From assembly GCA_030704615.1 (NCBI GenBank), contig CM060731.1, positions 53,366,221 through 53,430,220 on the forward strand: a DNA stretch of 64,000 nt, in the 5' to 3' direction. The stretch comes from Takakia lepidozioides. Its lineage: Eukaryota; Streptophyta; Takakiopsida; Takakiales; Takakiaceae. Numbering within the stretch: the first letter of the stretch is position 1; each line of letters opens with the position of its first letter. Shown one piece after another: positions 13,561-25,264 of this stretch. The position numbers and the translations under genes were made by a program. The notes beneath the pieces were generated by a model. That model saw only the letters and a program-made list of their open reading frames with translations, had not been told where the DNA came from and ran no database searches.

Positions 13561-14060
13561 GGATATTTTGGAGCCTTTTGGGGGCTTGTTTGAGGACTAT
13601 TTGGGGTCTATTGAGGCCAACATCTAGCAGGTATTGGGGCCTGCTTTGAGGACTATTTGGGGTTTATTGAGGCCAATATCTAGCAGGTATTGAGGCCTGC
13701 TTTGAGGACTATTTGGGGGCTGTTGAAGCCAATATCTTGCAGGCTGTGGAGCCTTGTGAGGGCTGTTTGAAGGACTATTTGGGGTCCTTTGAGGCCAATG
13801 TTTTGCAGGCCTATGGAGCCTTGTGAGGGCTGGTTGGAGGACGATTGGAGATCCTTGGAGGCTTATATTGGGCAGACTTATTGAGCTTTTTAAGAGCTCT
13901 TTGGGGGACTATTGGAGGTCCTTGGGGGCGGCCAATACTTGGTAGATTTGAGGAGCTTCTTAAGGGCTGGTTAGAGGACCTTGGAGGCCACTAATTGGCG
14001 GGCGCCTAGGGCCTTTTGGTGGACTCTTTGGAGTCCAAGTTTGCGAACTTCTTGAGCCTC
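13560..14060 (+). repeat. ~56-60-bp tandem repeat ('gaggactatttgggg...')
   Basis: About seven imperfect tandem units contain 'gaggactatttggggt', 'ttgaggccaat' and 'gcaggtattgag'. The units diverge progressively rightward. They sit directly before the relict Ty3 leader and gag. Confidence 0.7.
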
Positions 14061-14280
14061 GGTGGGTCTATGTGAGGGGCTGATTGAGGGCAGATTTCAG
14101 AAGTTCATGGGAATAATTTGAGGGCCCTTGAGAGTTATTTGAGAGGTCATTTAAGGATAGTCATCTCTATTGCTCGAGGAAGAGTGAGTGTGAAGATAGG
14201 GAGAGCAATGGGATGAGAACATTATGGGCTTAGAGTGTGCTTTAGCTTCCTTTCTCTATAGTCTTCCATCGTTCTTGTAG

Positions 14281-14875
14281 GCCAAAGCTTTTCCGTAAGC
14301 GGAGGCAGAGCTAGTTTGGATAGAGACTTGGTCATCTTGTAGGTTTATTGGAGCCGCAATGAGATCGATTGATTTAAGGTGTGGGAGGTGTTGTTGTTTG
14401 AGTTTCCTGTGTTTGGATCCTCCTCCCATACATGCATGTTTGACTGTGCACCATGCTAGTTTGGTTTGGGCGCTTGCTTTTATAGGTGGTTGTGCCGGAA
14501 ATATTGTGGCCGGCCAACCCTAGAGCGTGCTGTCGGTGATGAGGTTGGGGTGATGACTAGCAGACCATCATTGTTTCTCTTACGGTGAGGTTGGGTTGAT
14601 GACCAGCAGACCATAGGAGTGCCTGCGGTGGATGCAGGTACAGGTACTGGTGCAGGTTCAGGATAGGAACCCAGTCCAATTCTGGTATGGGATATTGGAC
14701 AATGAGCTGAGGAGAAGGGGGCGGGATGCAGTTCTCTCCTACAAGTGGCCCAACCCACCTTAGCAAACGTGTTTTTGCTGGCAGAGCGGATAGAGCTCAA
14801 TATGGTGGAGGAGCGAATGGTCATGGTGGGGTTTTGGTAAGGAGACACAACGAAGCGGGGCTCCTAGCCAACAAC
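14281..14875 (+). mobile_element. Relict Ty3/gypsy leader plus gag fragment
   Basis: 14340-14640 matches the leader of the large element at 29540-29810 (shared 'gtgtttggatcc', 'gggcgcttgctttcata', 'gctgtcggtgatgagg', 'gatgaccagcagaccataggag'). 14660-14830 matches its gag at 30715-30880 (the peptides around 'QFWYGILDKELKRR' and 'FLLAERIELNMVEERV'). The middle of gag is deleted and frames are broken. It proves a second, older copy of the same family lies 15 kb away. Confidence 0.75.
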
Positions 14876-15245
14876 AACCACTACCCCAACGTGCTGCTCC
14901 ACATTACCTGTGATTCCCTGTGGATCAATAGCTACCAGAAACCTGCATGGGTAGATGGTCAACTGGCAGCAGCGGCACAATTGATATAATCAGGCACTGC
15001 TAATGAAAGCATCTTCTTCAGCACATTTCACCTTGTTTTTCCCTCTTATTAGAATCGGCCCTAACTTTCCATGTTGAAATCTGCAAATTAGCTGGTTGAG
15101 TGAATCTAGTTTGGAGTGATTTTGACATGATATTGCCGATGTGACAATAGGAAAGTATCCAGAAACAGGTAACAGAGACGAGGACAAGCTGTGGAATGAA
15201 TACTTTTCTGATCCCAGTCTTGACCTTCCTGCCGAGCCTTTCTTA
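14876..15245 (+). repeat. Fragment of the PPR-derived repeat family
   Basis: Matches 19215-19545 ('gtggatcaatagctaccagaaacctgca', 'ggcactgctaatgaa', 'gaagtatccagaaacagg'). A non-coding relic of the same dispersed family. Confidence 0.6.
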
Positions 15246-15511
15246 ACTAGTGCATTGTAGGAGTACCGGCACATTCACTGACGACGTCATCAGGTTACCG
15301 GTAAAGCATTCTTATCCAGCTCCCCGTGGCCTGCCTTCTATGACCTTCCAGCTTAGTCTCGTTTTCATGCGCTCAGTGGCTAAAGCCATAGATGAGTCTT
15401 ACGTGATGACCGAACTCAATCTGGGAACGCAACGATAATTCAAAATTACATAAGTGCTTAATTGCCCAAATACACTTCAGTCTGACATCAAAGAGTCTGA
15501 GATCAAAGATC

Positions 15512-15533
15512 TGAGTCTGAGTCTGAGTCTGAG
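15512..15533 (+). repeat. (CTGAGT)n microsatellite
   Basis: Short run of CTGAGT hexamers inside otherwise unassigned sequence (15246-15690). Confidence 0.6.
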
Positions 15534-15699
15534 GCAGAGGCCAGGCTGCACAATGCAGCCCAGCACAGAGGTTCAGCCTAAAGCTCCAAAAAACAACATT
15601 TGTTTGTTTTCTAAGTTCCTGCATAAGATGCACCAACCAACATTGCATTGTGAGACACTCACTATACTCCAAAGCTACCAGGGAAGGTCACTGAGCAAC

Positions 15700-15945
15700 C
15701 TGCCAAGGCGGAAACACCTAAGTCTGGACCCACACTATATCCCTGCTCCTTCAACTATCCATGTCTTTGCACAAATCAAGCATACATCCTTGCCTTGCTG
15801 CTAGCAGCTACGATGATAGCCTAGATTTGCTCTAGGAAACACCCAACTCAACTTATCACACTAGTTCCTATGCTCAATTGCATCTGCTACTCTCTATAAT
15901 CCAACAAGCATTCACCTTCTTGCCTCGATTGTCCCACTCGGTCAA
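15700..15945 (-). repeat. Inverted fragment of the PPR-derived repeat family
   Basis: Reverse complement of the 19560-19760 type of sequence (on the minus strand: 'gaggcaagaaggtgaatgc', 'agagagtagcagatgcaatt', 'ctagcagcaaggcaagg'). It shows the family also inserts or rearranges in the opposite orientation. Confidence 0.6.
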
Positions 15946-16059
15946 AACACTCATACTGGTAGATCCAAAAACATGTTGTTGGGAACTCAGCAGAAATTCG
16001 TCCACAGGGTCCCGGTGAGGCCAGTGCATCCGAGTCTGTTGCACAATCCAGGAAACAGA

Positions 16060-16460
16060 CTGGCTGTTAGTCTCCTGGATAGTTTGCTCGGCCATCTGCT
16101 GAGTGGGTTCGTCAGTGTGCTGCATAGTCTGCTGAGGGGCAATCTGCTGGCTGGATTCGTCGGTCTGCTGCACGGTCTGCTGAGGTGCAAACTGCTGGCT
16201 GGATTCGTCGGTCTGCTGCACGGTCTGCTGAGGGGCAATCTGCTGGCTGGATTCGTCGGTCTGCTGCACGGTCTGCTGAGGGGCAATCTGCTGGCTGGAT
16301 TCGTGGGTCTGCTGCACAGTCTACTGAGGGGCAATCTGCTGGCTGGATTCGTCGGTCTGTTGTACAGTCTGCTGAGGGGCAGTCTAGTGGCCATGTTCGC
16401 TGGTCTGCTACACAGTCGGCTGAGGGGCAGTCTGTTGGCCGGTCTGCTGCAAAGTCTGCA
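16060..16460 (-). repeat. 48-bp coding-phase minisatellite (about 8 units)
   Basis: The unit 'ctgctgaggggcaatctgct..' repeats every 48 bp about eight times, the central four almost identical. Since 48 is divisible by 3, several frames stay open on both strands. The most protein-like is minus, with a 16-residue Gln-rich unit (TVQQTDESSQQIAPQQ). I cannot tell whether it is translated. Confidence 0.85.
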
Positions 16461-17442
16461 AAGTTCGCTGCCCGCTCAGTACTATTTGCACATACTGAGT
16501 ATGTGTGTGCGGGGCAGTCGCTGATTCTGAATTACAGTAGGAGGTCATGAAAGTGCTTGAGTGCTATGGAATGGGTGTCTTTGCTGGTGAAGTGTTGCTG
16601 GTGTACTGCCTTTAGATGTTGCACATGCCAACGGTACAATCATTAAAGTAGGGGATGTCTTGTGTGAAGAGATGGTGAAAGGATTGTTGAACTTAGTTGG
16701 AAGGAGGACACAAATGAAGGATAATGGGAAAGAATGCCAATGACATATGAAGAGGGCAATGTACCTACTATGGGGGTAGGCTGTAGCTTTTCTGAAAGAA
16801 GATATCAGGTGGCATGCATTTGTTCCCTACTGCTTGTATCAATCAGCTTAGGAACATTCATAGACTGAGATCTGCAATCAGTGGGGCATAAGGGTCTTTC
16901 AAATAGTTAAAATGCAGTTTTAAATGAGGAGTTAAAAGTGGGGGCTCTGTGATATCATGCCTTCTTCATGCAAAGGGAAAGAGAAGATAAATTTGAAATA
17001 GAGAAGCTAGGGTTTTGCATTTTCATTTAAGTAGATGTGAATGATGTCAAAACACCATGCATCAGTGTACAATCCATGGGCAGGATATGAAGGGGTAGCA
17101 ATGTCATGCCAAAGGGGATCTGTTTCTTAGATAGATGTAGTATTAATAAAGAAGGAAAATGAGAGCTCATGTGTAGAAACTAGGGCCTTTGCATTCTGGT
17201 TTACAGTAGAATAACTGGCACACATATTTCTGCATCACTTACCTAGTCCAAGTATGGGCCAGTGGGGTATCTCTGATATGTTTACACTGTGGATAGGATC
17301 TGAATCTGTATAAGGATCAGAATGTACACCCTGTGATTTTCCAATGATGACATCTGTAGGGAAGAAGAACCCTGACATATATGATGATTTGTTCACTAAA
17401 GAGACCCAATAACAATTTAGATAACCTCATCCCTGTCCATGT
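16461..17442. other. No recognisable gene
   Basis: Unassigned, moderately AT-rich sequence without long frames or clear repeats. Confidence 0.5.
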
Positions 17443-17749
17443 CTTCTCTTCCGCTGCGGCGTGGATAAGGGTATAAAGTCTCTAGTCATAAATAGATTTA
17501 AAATGAATTAAGTAGGGTCTGAATCATTTTAGAAAGAGCAAGTAGGTTGATGTCATAGGGCAGGGCCATGGATCACTACTCAAGAAACAGTTAACTATAG
17601 TTTACCAGAAGGGTTTCATGCCCCTTCTTTTTCACACTACAGTGTGGCTTTTCCTTGATGTAGGATGTGAAGTGTCCATCCTGCAAATGTGGGCTTTTGG
17701 CTCCTGTTAGTACGGTATTCTTCCTGATGTTTACAAGGTTCTTGGGAGA

Positions 17750-18350
17750 ATCAGCTTGGTCTTAGCAGCCCACTGATTCATTTCCTGATTCAACCTATTT
17801 CAACCTGTTTTGCCCTCTTATCAGACTCGGGCCTGATATTCATATTGGATTCTGTAAGTTAGCTCGTTGGTGCAAGATAGAGAGTCAGCTTGGTCTTAGC
17901 AGGCCGTGATGGCACCTTCTTCTTCAACCTATTTCAGCCTGTTTTGCCCTCTTATCAGACTCGGGCCTGATATTCATATTGAATTCTGTAAGTTAGCTCG
18001 TTGGTGCAAGATAGAGAGTCAGCTTGGTCTTAGCAGGCCGTGAGGGCACCTTCTTCTTCAACCTATTTCAGCCTGTTTTGCCCTCTTATCAAACTCAGGC
18101 CTAATATGCATATTGAATTTTGTTAAATTAGCTCGTTGGTGCAAGAGAGAGAGTCAGGTTGGTCTTAGCAGGCCGTGAGGGCACCTTCTTCTTCAACCTA
18201 TTTCAGCCTGTTTTGCCCTTTTTTCAGACTCGGGCCTGATATGCATATTGAATTCTGTAAGTTAGCTTGTTGGTGCTAGAGAGAGAGTCAGGTTGGCTGA
18301 TATGCATATTGAAATCTGTAAGTTAGCTCGTTGGTTCAAGAGAGAGTTCC
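17750..18350 (+). repeat. 134-bp tandem repeat, about 4.5 units
   Basis: Units start near 17753, 17886, 18020, 18154 and 18288, each with 'agcttggtcttagcagg', 'cctgttttgccctctt' and 'gtaagttagctcgttggtgc'. The unit also occurs singly in 60240-60520, so it is a building block of the PPR-derived family amplified locally. Confidence 0.85.
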
Positions 18351-20240
18351 TACAAATCCTTTGGAAGGAAGCTCTTCTATAGCAATGGCTCTGCAGAGGT
18401 GGGGAGGAACCCAGTCCATGGAGAACAGCTTGGTCTTAGCAGGCCGTGCCTTGTTCAAAGCTGGAATTGTACCTAATGTCATCCTGAACACTGCCTGGCA
18501 GCTCTGGAAAAAGGGAAAGAGATCGACATGTTTGCAAAATGAAGGCCTTGCTTGGTGCCTGCAGAATCCATGGCAATGTGGAGATGACTGAACGTGCGGC
18601 ATGAAGGTACCTTTTTCAACACATTTCACCCTATTTTTCCCTGTTACCAGAGTAGTCCCTAAATTTTCATGTAGAATTCTGCAAGTTAGCTCATTTGTGA
18701 TGTGAGGTTGCATGAGTTTCGTCCATCTTGCAAAGGTGGGCTCTTCGTACCTGTGAGTACCATGATTTGGTGTTTACAAGGTTATTGGGAGAGTCAGCTT
18801 GCAGGTCTTAGCAGGCTGTGTTTCAATCTCTCCCTGCTCAGCTGCACCGTGGTGGTTCTCACAGACCAATCCGACATTACCTGACTACAGACAAACAACA
18901 CGCACAAGAGGTCATTTTGGGGTGATGGTCGGTCAAATCCTCCATGGGTCAAGGACAATGTGGTGAGGGCACGTTTCAGCCTGTTTTGCCCTCTCATCAG
19001 ACTTGGCCCTGAGATGCATGTTGAATTCTACATGGGTGATAAGTAGGGTTGGGTGTTTGCTGGAACAATTGTAGGCTGTCCTTGTCAGCCGCTAGCAGCA
19101 AGTGAAGGATGTATGCATGATTTGTGCAGAGCTTGGATAGCTGAGGGAACAGGGGTAGAGTCTGGCCGGTCTAGATTCATCCAAGAGGGCGGGACTTCAA
19201 GCTCACGATTACCTATAATTCCCTGTGGATCAATAGTTGCAAGAAACCTGCATGGGTAGATGATCAAATGGAAGCCGCAACAGCAGCGGTACAATTGATA
19301 AAATCAGGCACTGCTAATGAAGCCACCTTCTTCAACACATTTTCATCCTGTTTTTCCCTCTTATCAGAATTGGCCCTAAATTTTCATGTTGAATTTTGCA
19401 AGTTAGTTGGTTGAGTGAACCTTTGATAGTTTGGAGTGACTTTGATACGGTACTGCCAATGTGACAACAGGGAAGTATCCAGTTCTAAACAGGTAACAGC
19501 TGAGACGAGGAGAAGTTGTGGAATGATACTTTTCTGACCCCAGTCAATGGTGGGACAATCGAGGCAAAAAGGTGAATGCCTGTTGGATTACAGAGAGTAG
19601 CAGATGCAATTGACCATAGTGATAAGTTGAGTTGGATGTTCCCTAGAACAAATCTAGGCTGTCATTGTCAGGTGCTAGCAGCAAGGCAAGGATGTATGCA
19701 TGATTTGTGCAGCGGCATTGATAGCTGAAGGAGCAGGGATAGAGTCTGGGTCCAGATTCATCCAAGAGGGCCGGACTTCAAGCTCCAGATTACCTATGAT
19801 TCCATGTGGATCAATAGCTATAAGAAACCTGCTGCATGGGTAGATGGTCAACTAAAGGTAGCAGCTGCAGCGGCACAGTTGATAAAATCAGGCACCCCAA
19901 CCATGACCACAGCTTCTGAAAGAGGATCAAGAGAGGTGGCTGAACGAGATGTGGTCTTTTGGAGTGCCATGATTGCAAGGTATGTGTAGCATGGGTATGG
20001 GATTAAGGCTTTGGAAACCTAGGAGCAAATGATGTGGGATGAGATGAAGCAAGACCAGGTCATGTTCATTTGTGTTTGTAATATGCATATGGGAGCCTAG
20101 CAGCCCTGGGAAGGGGCAAAGAGGTTCATGGTGACATTATCAAAGCTGGTATTGTACCAGATGTCATTCTGAACATTCCCCTGGTGTACATCTATATCAA
20201 ATGTGAGCCTGACAGCCCTGGCCAGAGAAGAGCATAAAGA
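18350..20240 (+). pseudogene. PPR-gene-derived debris (copy 2)
   Basis: Plant PPR signatures survive in pieces: an E-domain-like CRIHGNVEMTERAA around 18558-18600, ERDVVFWSAMIARY around 19940-19985, and HGDIIKAGIVPDVILN around 20127-20175. The order is scrambled and linked by non-coding stretches shared with 60.1-62.1 kb and 14.9 kb, so this is a repeat family that carries pieces of a PPR gene, not one decayed gene in place. PPR proteins act in organelle RNA editing and processing; nothing here could still do that. Confidence 0.6.
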
Positions 20241-20455
20241 GGGCTTACAATTTCGTTCGCCCGGGCGTAGACATTGCTGGCAATGAGAAGAAGGCAGGAA
20301 AGCAGTTCGGTGTTCCTAGCATGCATGCGGAGACGCCGTGTAGAAGTTAGGCTTAGACTTTTATCATGGCCGGATTTTGTTGACAGTGTTCCAGCACTTA
20401 CTCTTTGGGATTTTATTTTATTTTGTGGAGCTTGAATCCCCAATGGTACTTCTTT

Positions 20456-21334
20456 CACTACAATAGTGGTATGTGTTCCTCTAGTCATGTTCCTAATCAC
20501 TTGCACACCACTGTAATAGTGGTATAATTTAAAACTGTAAGAGTAGCCAAATACACACAATTGCCTCCATTTCCACTCCTGTAGTGGTATAAATAATCAC
20601 CTATATATTACTGTATTAGTGGTATGAATTCCTCCAGTGGTATTCCTAATCACTTACACACCACTCTGTTAGTAATCATTCCAATCCATAGGTCCCACTC
20701 AGAGAGACACCGAGGATGATTCAAACAGCTTACATACCACTATGTGGGTAATCATTCCAATGACCTGCTAAGAGACGTCATCCACTCACATAACCACGGT
20801 TTGAGTGATATTGTATATTCTCAGTTTTCATAGAATGACTCTGTGAGTCATTTCGCGATCACTCAACAAGTGGTTTCGGAAGTCATTGAATTTTTCACTC
20901 CATCCATTTTGTAGCACCGACACAGGACACGTGTCCATGCTGAGAGTGTCGCCACGTGTCAACATAATATCCAATATCATCCACGGACCACCGACTTTCA
21001 CGTGTCCACTAGAAAACGGAAGTGGTTACTTTACCACTATGACACGTCAGTTTACCACTGTGACACGTCAGAAGTGGTTGGTTTAACTTAGTGATACATC
21101 ATTGACACGTCACAATGGTTAATTTACCACTATGACATGTCAGCGAACAGGTGGACCCCGACGTGGGTGGTTCGAACCACTGTCCTTAACCACTGATGCC
21201 ACGTAATGTCTTTTACCACTCACTTGTCCTAATCCACTGGTTCTTCATCACTCTGGGGCCAGAGTGGTTTAGTGTCTTTTACCACTCAAAATGAGTGGTT
21301 AACAAAGTGGTTATTCCGCGTTTTTCTTCTAGTG
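20456..21334. mobile_element. Non-autonomous CACTA-like element
   Basis: The left end is CACTACAATAGTGG. The right end reads, in reverse complement, CACTAGAAGAAAAACGCGG, close to the usual plant CACTA terminus. Both ends are packed with AGTGGTAT or TTTACCACT subterminal motifs in opposite orientation, the hallmark of CACTA elements. About 880 bp and no transposase. The 3-bp target duplication expected of the family is not obvious, so the exact left border is uncertain. Confidence 0.6.
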
Positions 21335-21498
21335 GGACACGACTTTTTGAGAGGGGAAGGGATAATGTTAGAGGGCTGTCTGGGACTTAGACAGTTTTAT
21401 GGGTTCTGAGGGGTACCCTTAATTTTGCGCAGACCTACGGGTGGTAGACTCAGTCCAACATAGGCCTTAGGGGTGACGGACACAGACCTTAGGGGTGG

Positions 21499-21662
21499 CA
21501 CACAGGCTCACACAGTCAGTCACAATCTTACACAGCCTATCACAGCCTATCACAGTCAATCACAGCCTATCACAGCCTGTCACAGTCAAACACAGCCTAA
21601 CACAGCGTGACACAGTCAATCACAGTCCGACACAGCTTGGCACAGTCCGTCACAACGTTCAC
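21499..21662 (+). repeat. 10-bp minisatellite CACAGYCTAT/CACAGTCAAT
   Basis: About 16 tandem decamers directly downstream of the CACTA-like element. Confidence 0.75.
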
Positions 21663-22632
21663 AATGAACGGTTATCATTGGCAGGGAACGACTATGTGGG
21701 AACAACAACAGAGGGAACGTGCGTTCTGTCTTGGATGACAGTAAGTTAGGCGGTTAGTACAGCTTGCAGGAAGAATAGGCAGAGTAGCTACAGGGAGGGG
21801 GTCACTTCTTAGATCAATTCTTGGGCATGGGTTCTGGCATCACGATGGAGAGCACGATCTTGGAGCACAAGAATGGAGATTACACAGAGGAGGAGAAACG
21901 ACGAGATGATGCTGGATACATGCAAATTGTAGAGATGCACTGTAGAGCAGATTAGAGACACCATGGCTTCAGCCTGATACATGATAGATATTAATATGAT
22001 TCATATTTCATACTCACACCGTGTAGAGAGAAATGAGTGAAGCTGTGGAATGAATGCTTGAGTAGATGAAACATGGTAGATTGGAGAAGCAATCTGATAC
22101 TTAATCATAGACAGTAAGGTAACTTGCTAACATGAATACGAGAAGGAATACAAATAGTAAGCACCCCCATGATACATTAGTTGTAGGTCATGACTGATTG
22201 TTCTGAGTGGGAGGAGTACTTAGAGATATCCAACTCTTCTATCTTGGAGTTTCCACCTCGGATAGCGAAGGGATGGGTGAGTAAAAGCCGTTCGACAGTA
22301 TTCATTCCAGAGCTTCTCTTCTCTCTATTATCTGTGAAAAAGGTTGTGCATCATGTAGGATCTCCTCTGAGATCGGTGTGTGACACCCCTCCGCGCTCAA
22401 CCACGCTGGGGCATCATCGTCACTTCCTCGCGCTACAAGACACGGTTATTTTTCGGGCATTTCGGGCAGTCCGGGCAGATTAAATTTTTTTGATGACGTA
22501 CGTGGCGACGATGACGTGGTTATGATGACATGGCTACAAAATGTGGCGATGATGATGTGGCACTAAGGCACCCTATATCTGCTCTACGCTAAACTAGTTC
22601 TCGACCTTCGGTCGTCGCTAGAATTTAAGGTA

Positions 22633-23776
22633 TTGTTTACCCCCCTATGTATGTATAATGTTGTACATGGGGGATTAAAAATACCCCCTCCTATGCACGC
22701 ACGTGGCTGGTACAGATTGGCTGGGTTGCACCCCCCAGGCCATCATGTCTGCAAGTTTAGTGAACTCCAAGTGTCTCTTGGGGTTGTGGGCAAAGTAGAC
22801 ATGGCTAGTCTGAAGCAAAGCTTCAATGCTGCTAAAAAGCCCCAATTGAGATAGTGTCTTGAAGGCCAAATTGCACTTATGAGCCATGCAATGCACCCCC
22901 ATACAAAATGGAGCATGCTTTGAAGCAATTTGTTTGATAACCCCATTCCTTACACCTTGAATGGTACTGACTCCATTAGCCCCAAAGCACAACAATTTTC
23001 TAGCTATGCCACTATCTGAAAGTCCTCCACCAGTCCTCAAAAGCATCCATGAAAACAAGGATCAAGTTATCAGCCCCTGACCCATCCACAATTTTCTGAA
23101 GGGAGACCATCATGGGGACTCTTACCCAGTTTTGCATGACATAGACATGTATGCTGATCCAAGAGCTGTTATCCACGCTTGTGACCTCATCACAGGTCAG
23201 TGCCACATACTTGGCAGCCCTCACACATGACACCATTATCTCCTTCACTCCATTGTACATGCACTCAGCCATGATCCAACCTGATGTGTCACTCCAATGC
23301 ATCCTTGGGTTGTTCTGGACCTCAAGAAAGACAAACAAACTTTGCATTCTCTCATACTCAGTCATGGACATCCACTCCAATTGGAACGTTCGGGTCAAGT
23401 CATAGTTGGGCTTGGACTTTTTCTTTGGTACAGATCCCTGCAAATCGTCCTCTTCCTCAGAAGATACCACCAGAGTTTCATGAGCATTTTCAGAAGAGTC
23501 AAACAGTAATACCACTGGTGGTGGGGGTGAGGGAACAGACAATTGAGAGTGTGTACTAATAACCTGTTCATTCAGCCTAGAATTGGACGAGTCTGAACTA
23601 CCCCGTCCCTTAACATCACACGGCAAAGGCATGGAATCACAAACCAAACGCAGGAGCTGGGCATTGCCCATATTCCTAGAGGTCACCAAGTACTTGTCAA
23701 GGAAGGAATGCGGAGGCATGCGCTTAGCAGTAGGTTTCGGCATTGCCCGTTGTCTCAAGAAGCCAAGACTGCCCAC
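22633..23776 (-). pseudogene. hAT-family transposase, truncated and frameshifted
   Basis: Two overlapping minus-strand frames (23776-23012, then 23058-22675) join at one frameshift near 23030. The second carries peptides typical of the ZNF862-like hAT group: GVRNGVIKQIASKHAPFC, GVHCMAHKCNLAFKTLSQLG and AHNPKRHLEF, part of the RNase H-like catalytic fold. The first part has a KKKSKPNYD linker and an ECMYNGVKEIMVSC stretch. The C-terminal hAT dimerisation domain is missing; the frame runs instead into a small hairpin (CCCCCTATGTA...TACATGGGGG). Hence a dead fragment of a cut-and-paste transposon. Confidence 0.75.
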
Positions 23777-24243
23777 AAAAAGCCAATTTCACTGCACTAC
23801 AACATGCACAACCTCTCTTGAGAATTTGCAACCCCAAAACACATGAACTAATCAAGTATGGTACTAATGAACATAAGGCACAAATCACTGAGGACAGTGG
23901 AAGCACTGAGCTTCAGCCATTCTCTTTGTAATTGTAAGCCAATCTCCAAAACCCAGAAGTTTAGTGAAGCAAACAACCAATTTTCTCAACTTATAGTAAT
24001 GCACCTAAGATTCACCTTCACTGCCAGTCTCCCATGGAGAATCCACCTTGGGAGAATCCAAGGATCAAGCCACAAAACACACAGTAAAGGAAATGGCGGC
24101 GTAGAGGGTGAATGCAGTGTATCTTGCCTGCCGACCCCGTCACTTTTCCTTCATTGCGCCGCCACCCCTCCTCCGCAACAGCAAAGCAGCATATCAGCGG
24201 CCCGCCCACATTCAAGCAGCGTTGAAGGCCGCTCCAAAGTTTT
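23777..24243. other. Sequence between hAT fragment and MITE
   Basis: No gene recognised. It may be the 5' part of the hAT element, since it is co-duplicated with it in both copies. Confidence 0.4.
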
Positions 24244-24246
24244 GTA

Positions 24247-24782
24247 CAGTCGACCTTGGATAAATGTTATCTGCTTTTTTGTTATGTTATCCTTAATGTT
24301 ATGAAATCTTGGCTCTGTAAAAATTTACACTTGAAAACAAAAACATAACATAAACATAATGGTTTTGAAAACATAATAGTTTTGAAAATAGATATTACCT
24401 CAACAATTTCTTTTGACCTCCCTCAAAATCTATTGTTGAGGTAATTTAAGAAAAAAAAGAACAGAATAGTTTTGAAAATAGATATTATCTCAACAATTAT
24501 TTTTGACCTCCCTCAAAAACTATTGTTGATGTAGTTTTCTTTTCTAAGAAAATATAATGGTTTTGAAAATAGATATTACCTCAACAATTATTTTTGACCT
24601 CCCTCAAAAACTATTGTTGAGGTAGTTTTTTTTTTTTTTTAAACATAATGGTTTTGAAAATAGATATTACCTCGATATAATTTTCTCTTAAAAAAAACAT
24701 AATGTTTGATATGTGAAAAAATTTAGCAGATATGTTATAATTTTTCTGCTCTATAGGCATAACAATTATCTAAGTTCGACTG
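24247..24782. mobile_element. TA-flanked pogo/Tigger-like MITE
   Basis: 536 bp with inverted termini, left CAGTCGACCTTGGATAAATG and right (reverse complement) CAGTCGAACTTAGATAATTG, each flanked by TA. A CAG start, this terminus type and a TA duplication fit the pogo/Tigger branch of Tc1-mariner. The interior has three 44-bp near-perfect hairpins in tandem (24398-24441, 24489-24532, 24579-24622), spaced by 'aaacataatggttttgaaaa' and a decayed fourth. No transposase. Confidence 0.65.
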
Positions 24783-25116
24783 TAACAACACCCTAATTCC
24801 TGGCGACAAGCCTCAGCACCTTGCGATCGAAGTAGGCGACACCATCTCTTTGGGCAATGCAGCGTTCTGGCGATGGCCAGCCCCTCCACCCCGCTCTGTG
24901 TGGTGATCTGACGGTGGAGGGTGGTGCACATGGTGAAATCTGGCTGGCCCCCGGCGCGATGGGGCACCAGCCCTTGGATTTAGGGCGTCGTGCCCCCTGT
25001 TCTCAGGCAAAAACGTAGGGTTCCCCTGATGCTTTTTGGCACTAGCTGGCCAGGCCCCTGCCTCGATTGGGCGATAAATTTAGATTTTGCCCCCGGAAAT
25101 CGTAAAGGGGTGTCGC

Positions 25117-25120
<4 letters not shown>

Positions 25121-25155
<35 letters not shown>
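25121..25155 (+). repeat. Poly-T tract
   Basis: About 35 T in a row, also present shorter in copy 1. Probably length-unstable; it does not follow a recognisable retrocopy, so I do not call it an A-tail. Confidence 0.8.
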
Positions 25156-25156
<1 letters not shown>

Positions 25157-25264
25157 TTGGGTGCTATTTTGCTTTTTATTGATCTAAAAAGGAGGGGCTG
25201 ATCTCCATCAACAATTTTTGTTGATTAATAGTTTCATATTTATGTGATGTTGACGCTCGTAGCA

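Noticed and set aside
15874-16394. Overlapping frames on both strands over the 48-bp repeat as real genes
   Set aside because: A repeat period divisible by 3 without stops keeps frames open by construction; listed as a repeat only.
21499-21662. The decamer array as a CRISPR-like repeat
   Set aside because: No distinct spacers and a eukaryotic context; it is a minisatellite.
25121-25155. Poly-T as the A-tail of a minus-strand retrocopy
   Set aside because: No retrocopy or target duplication is recognisable next to it.
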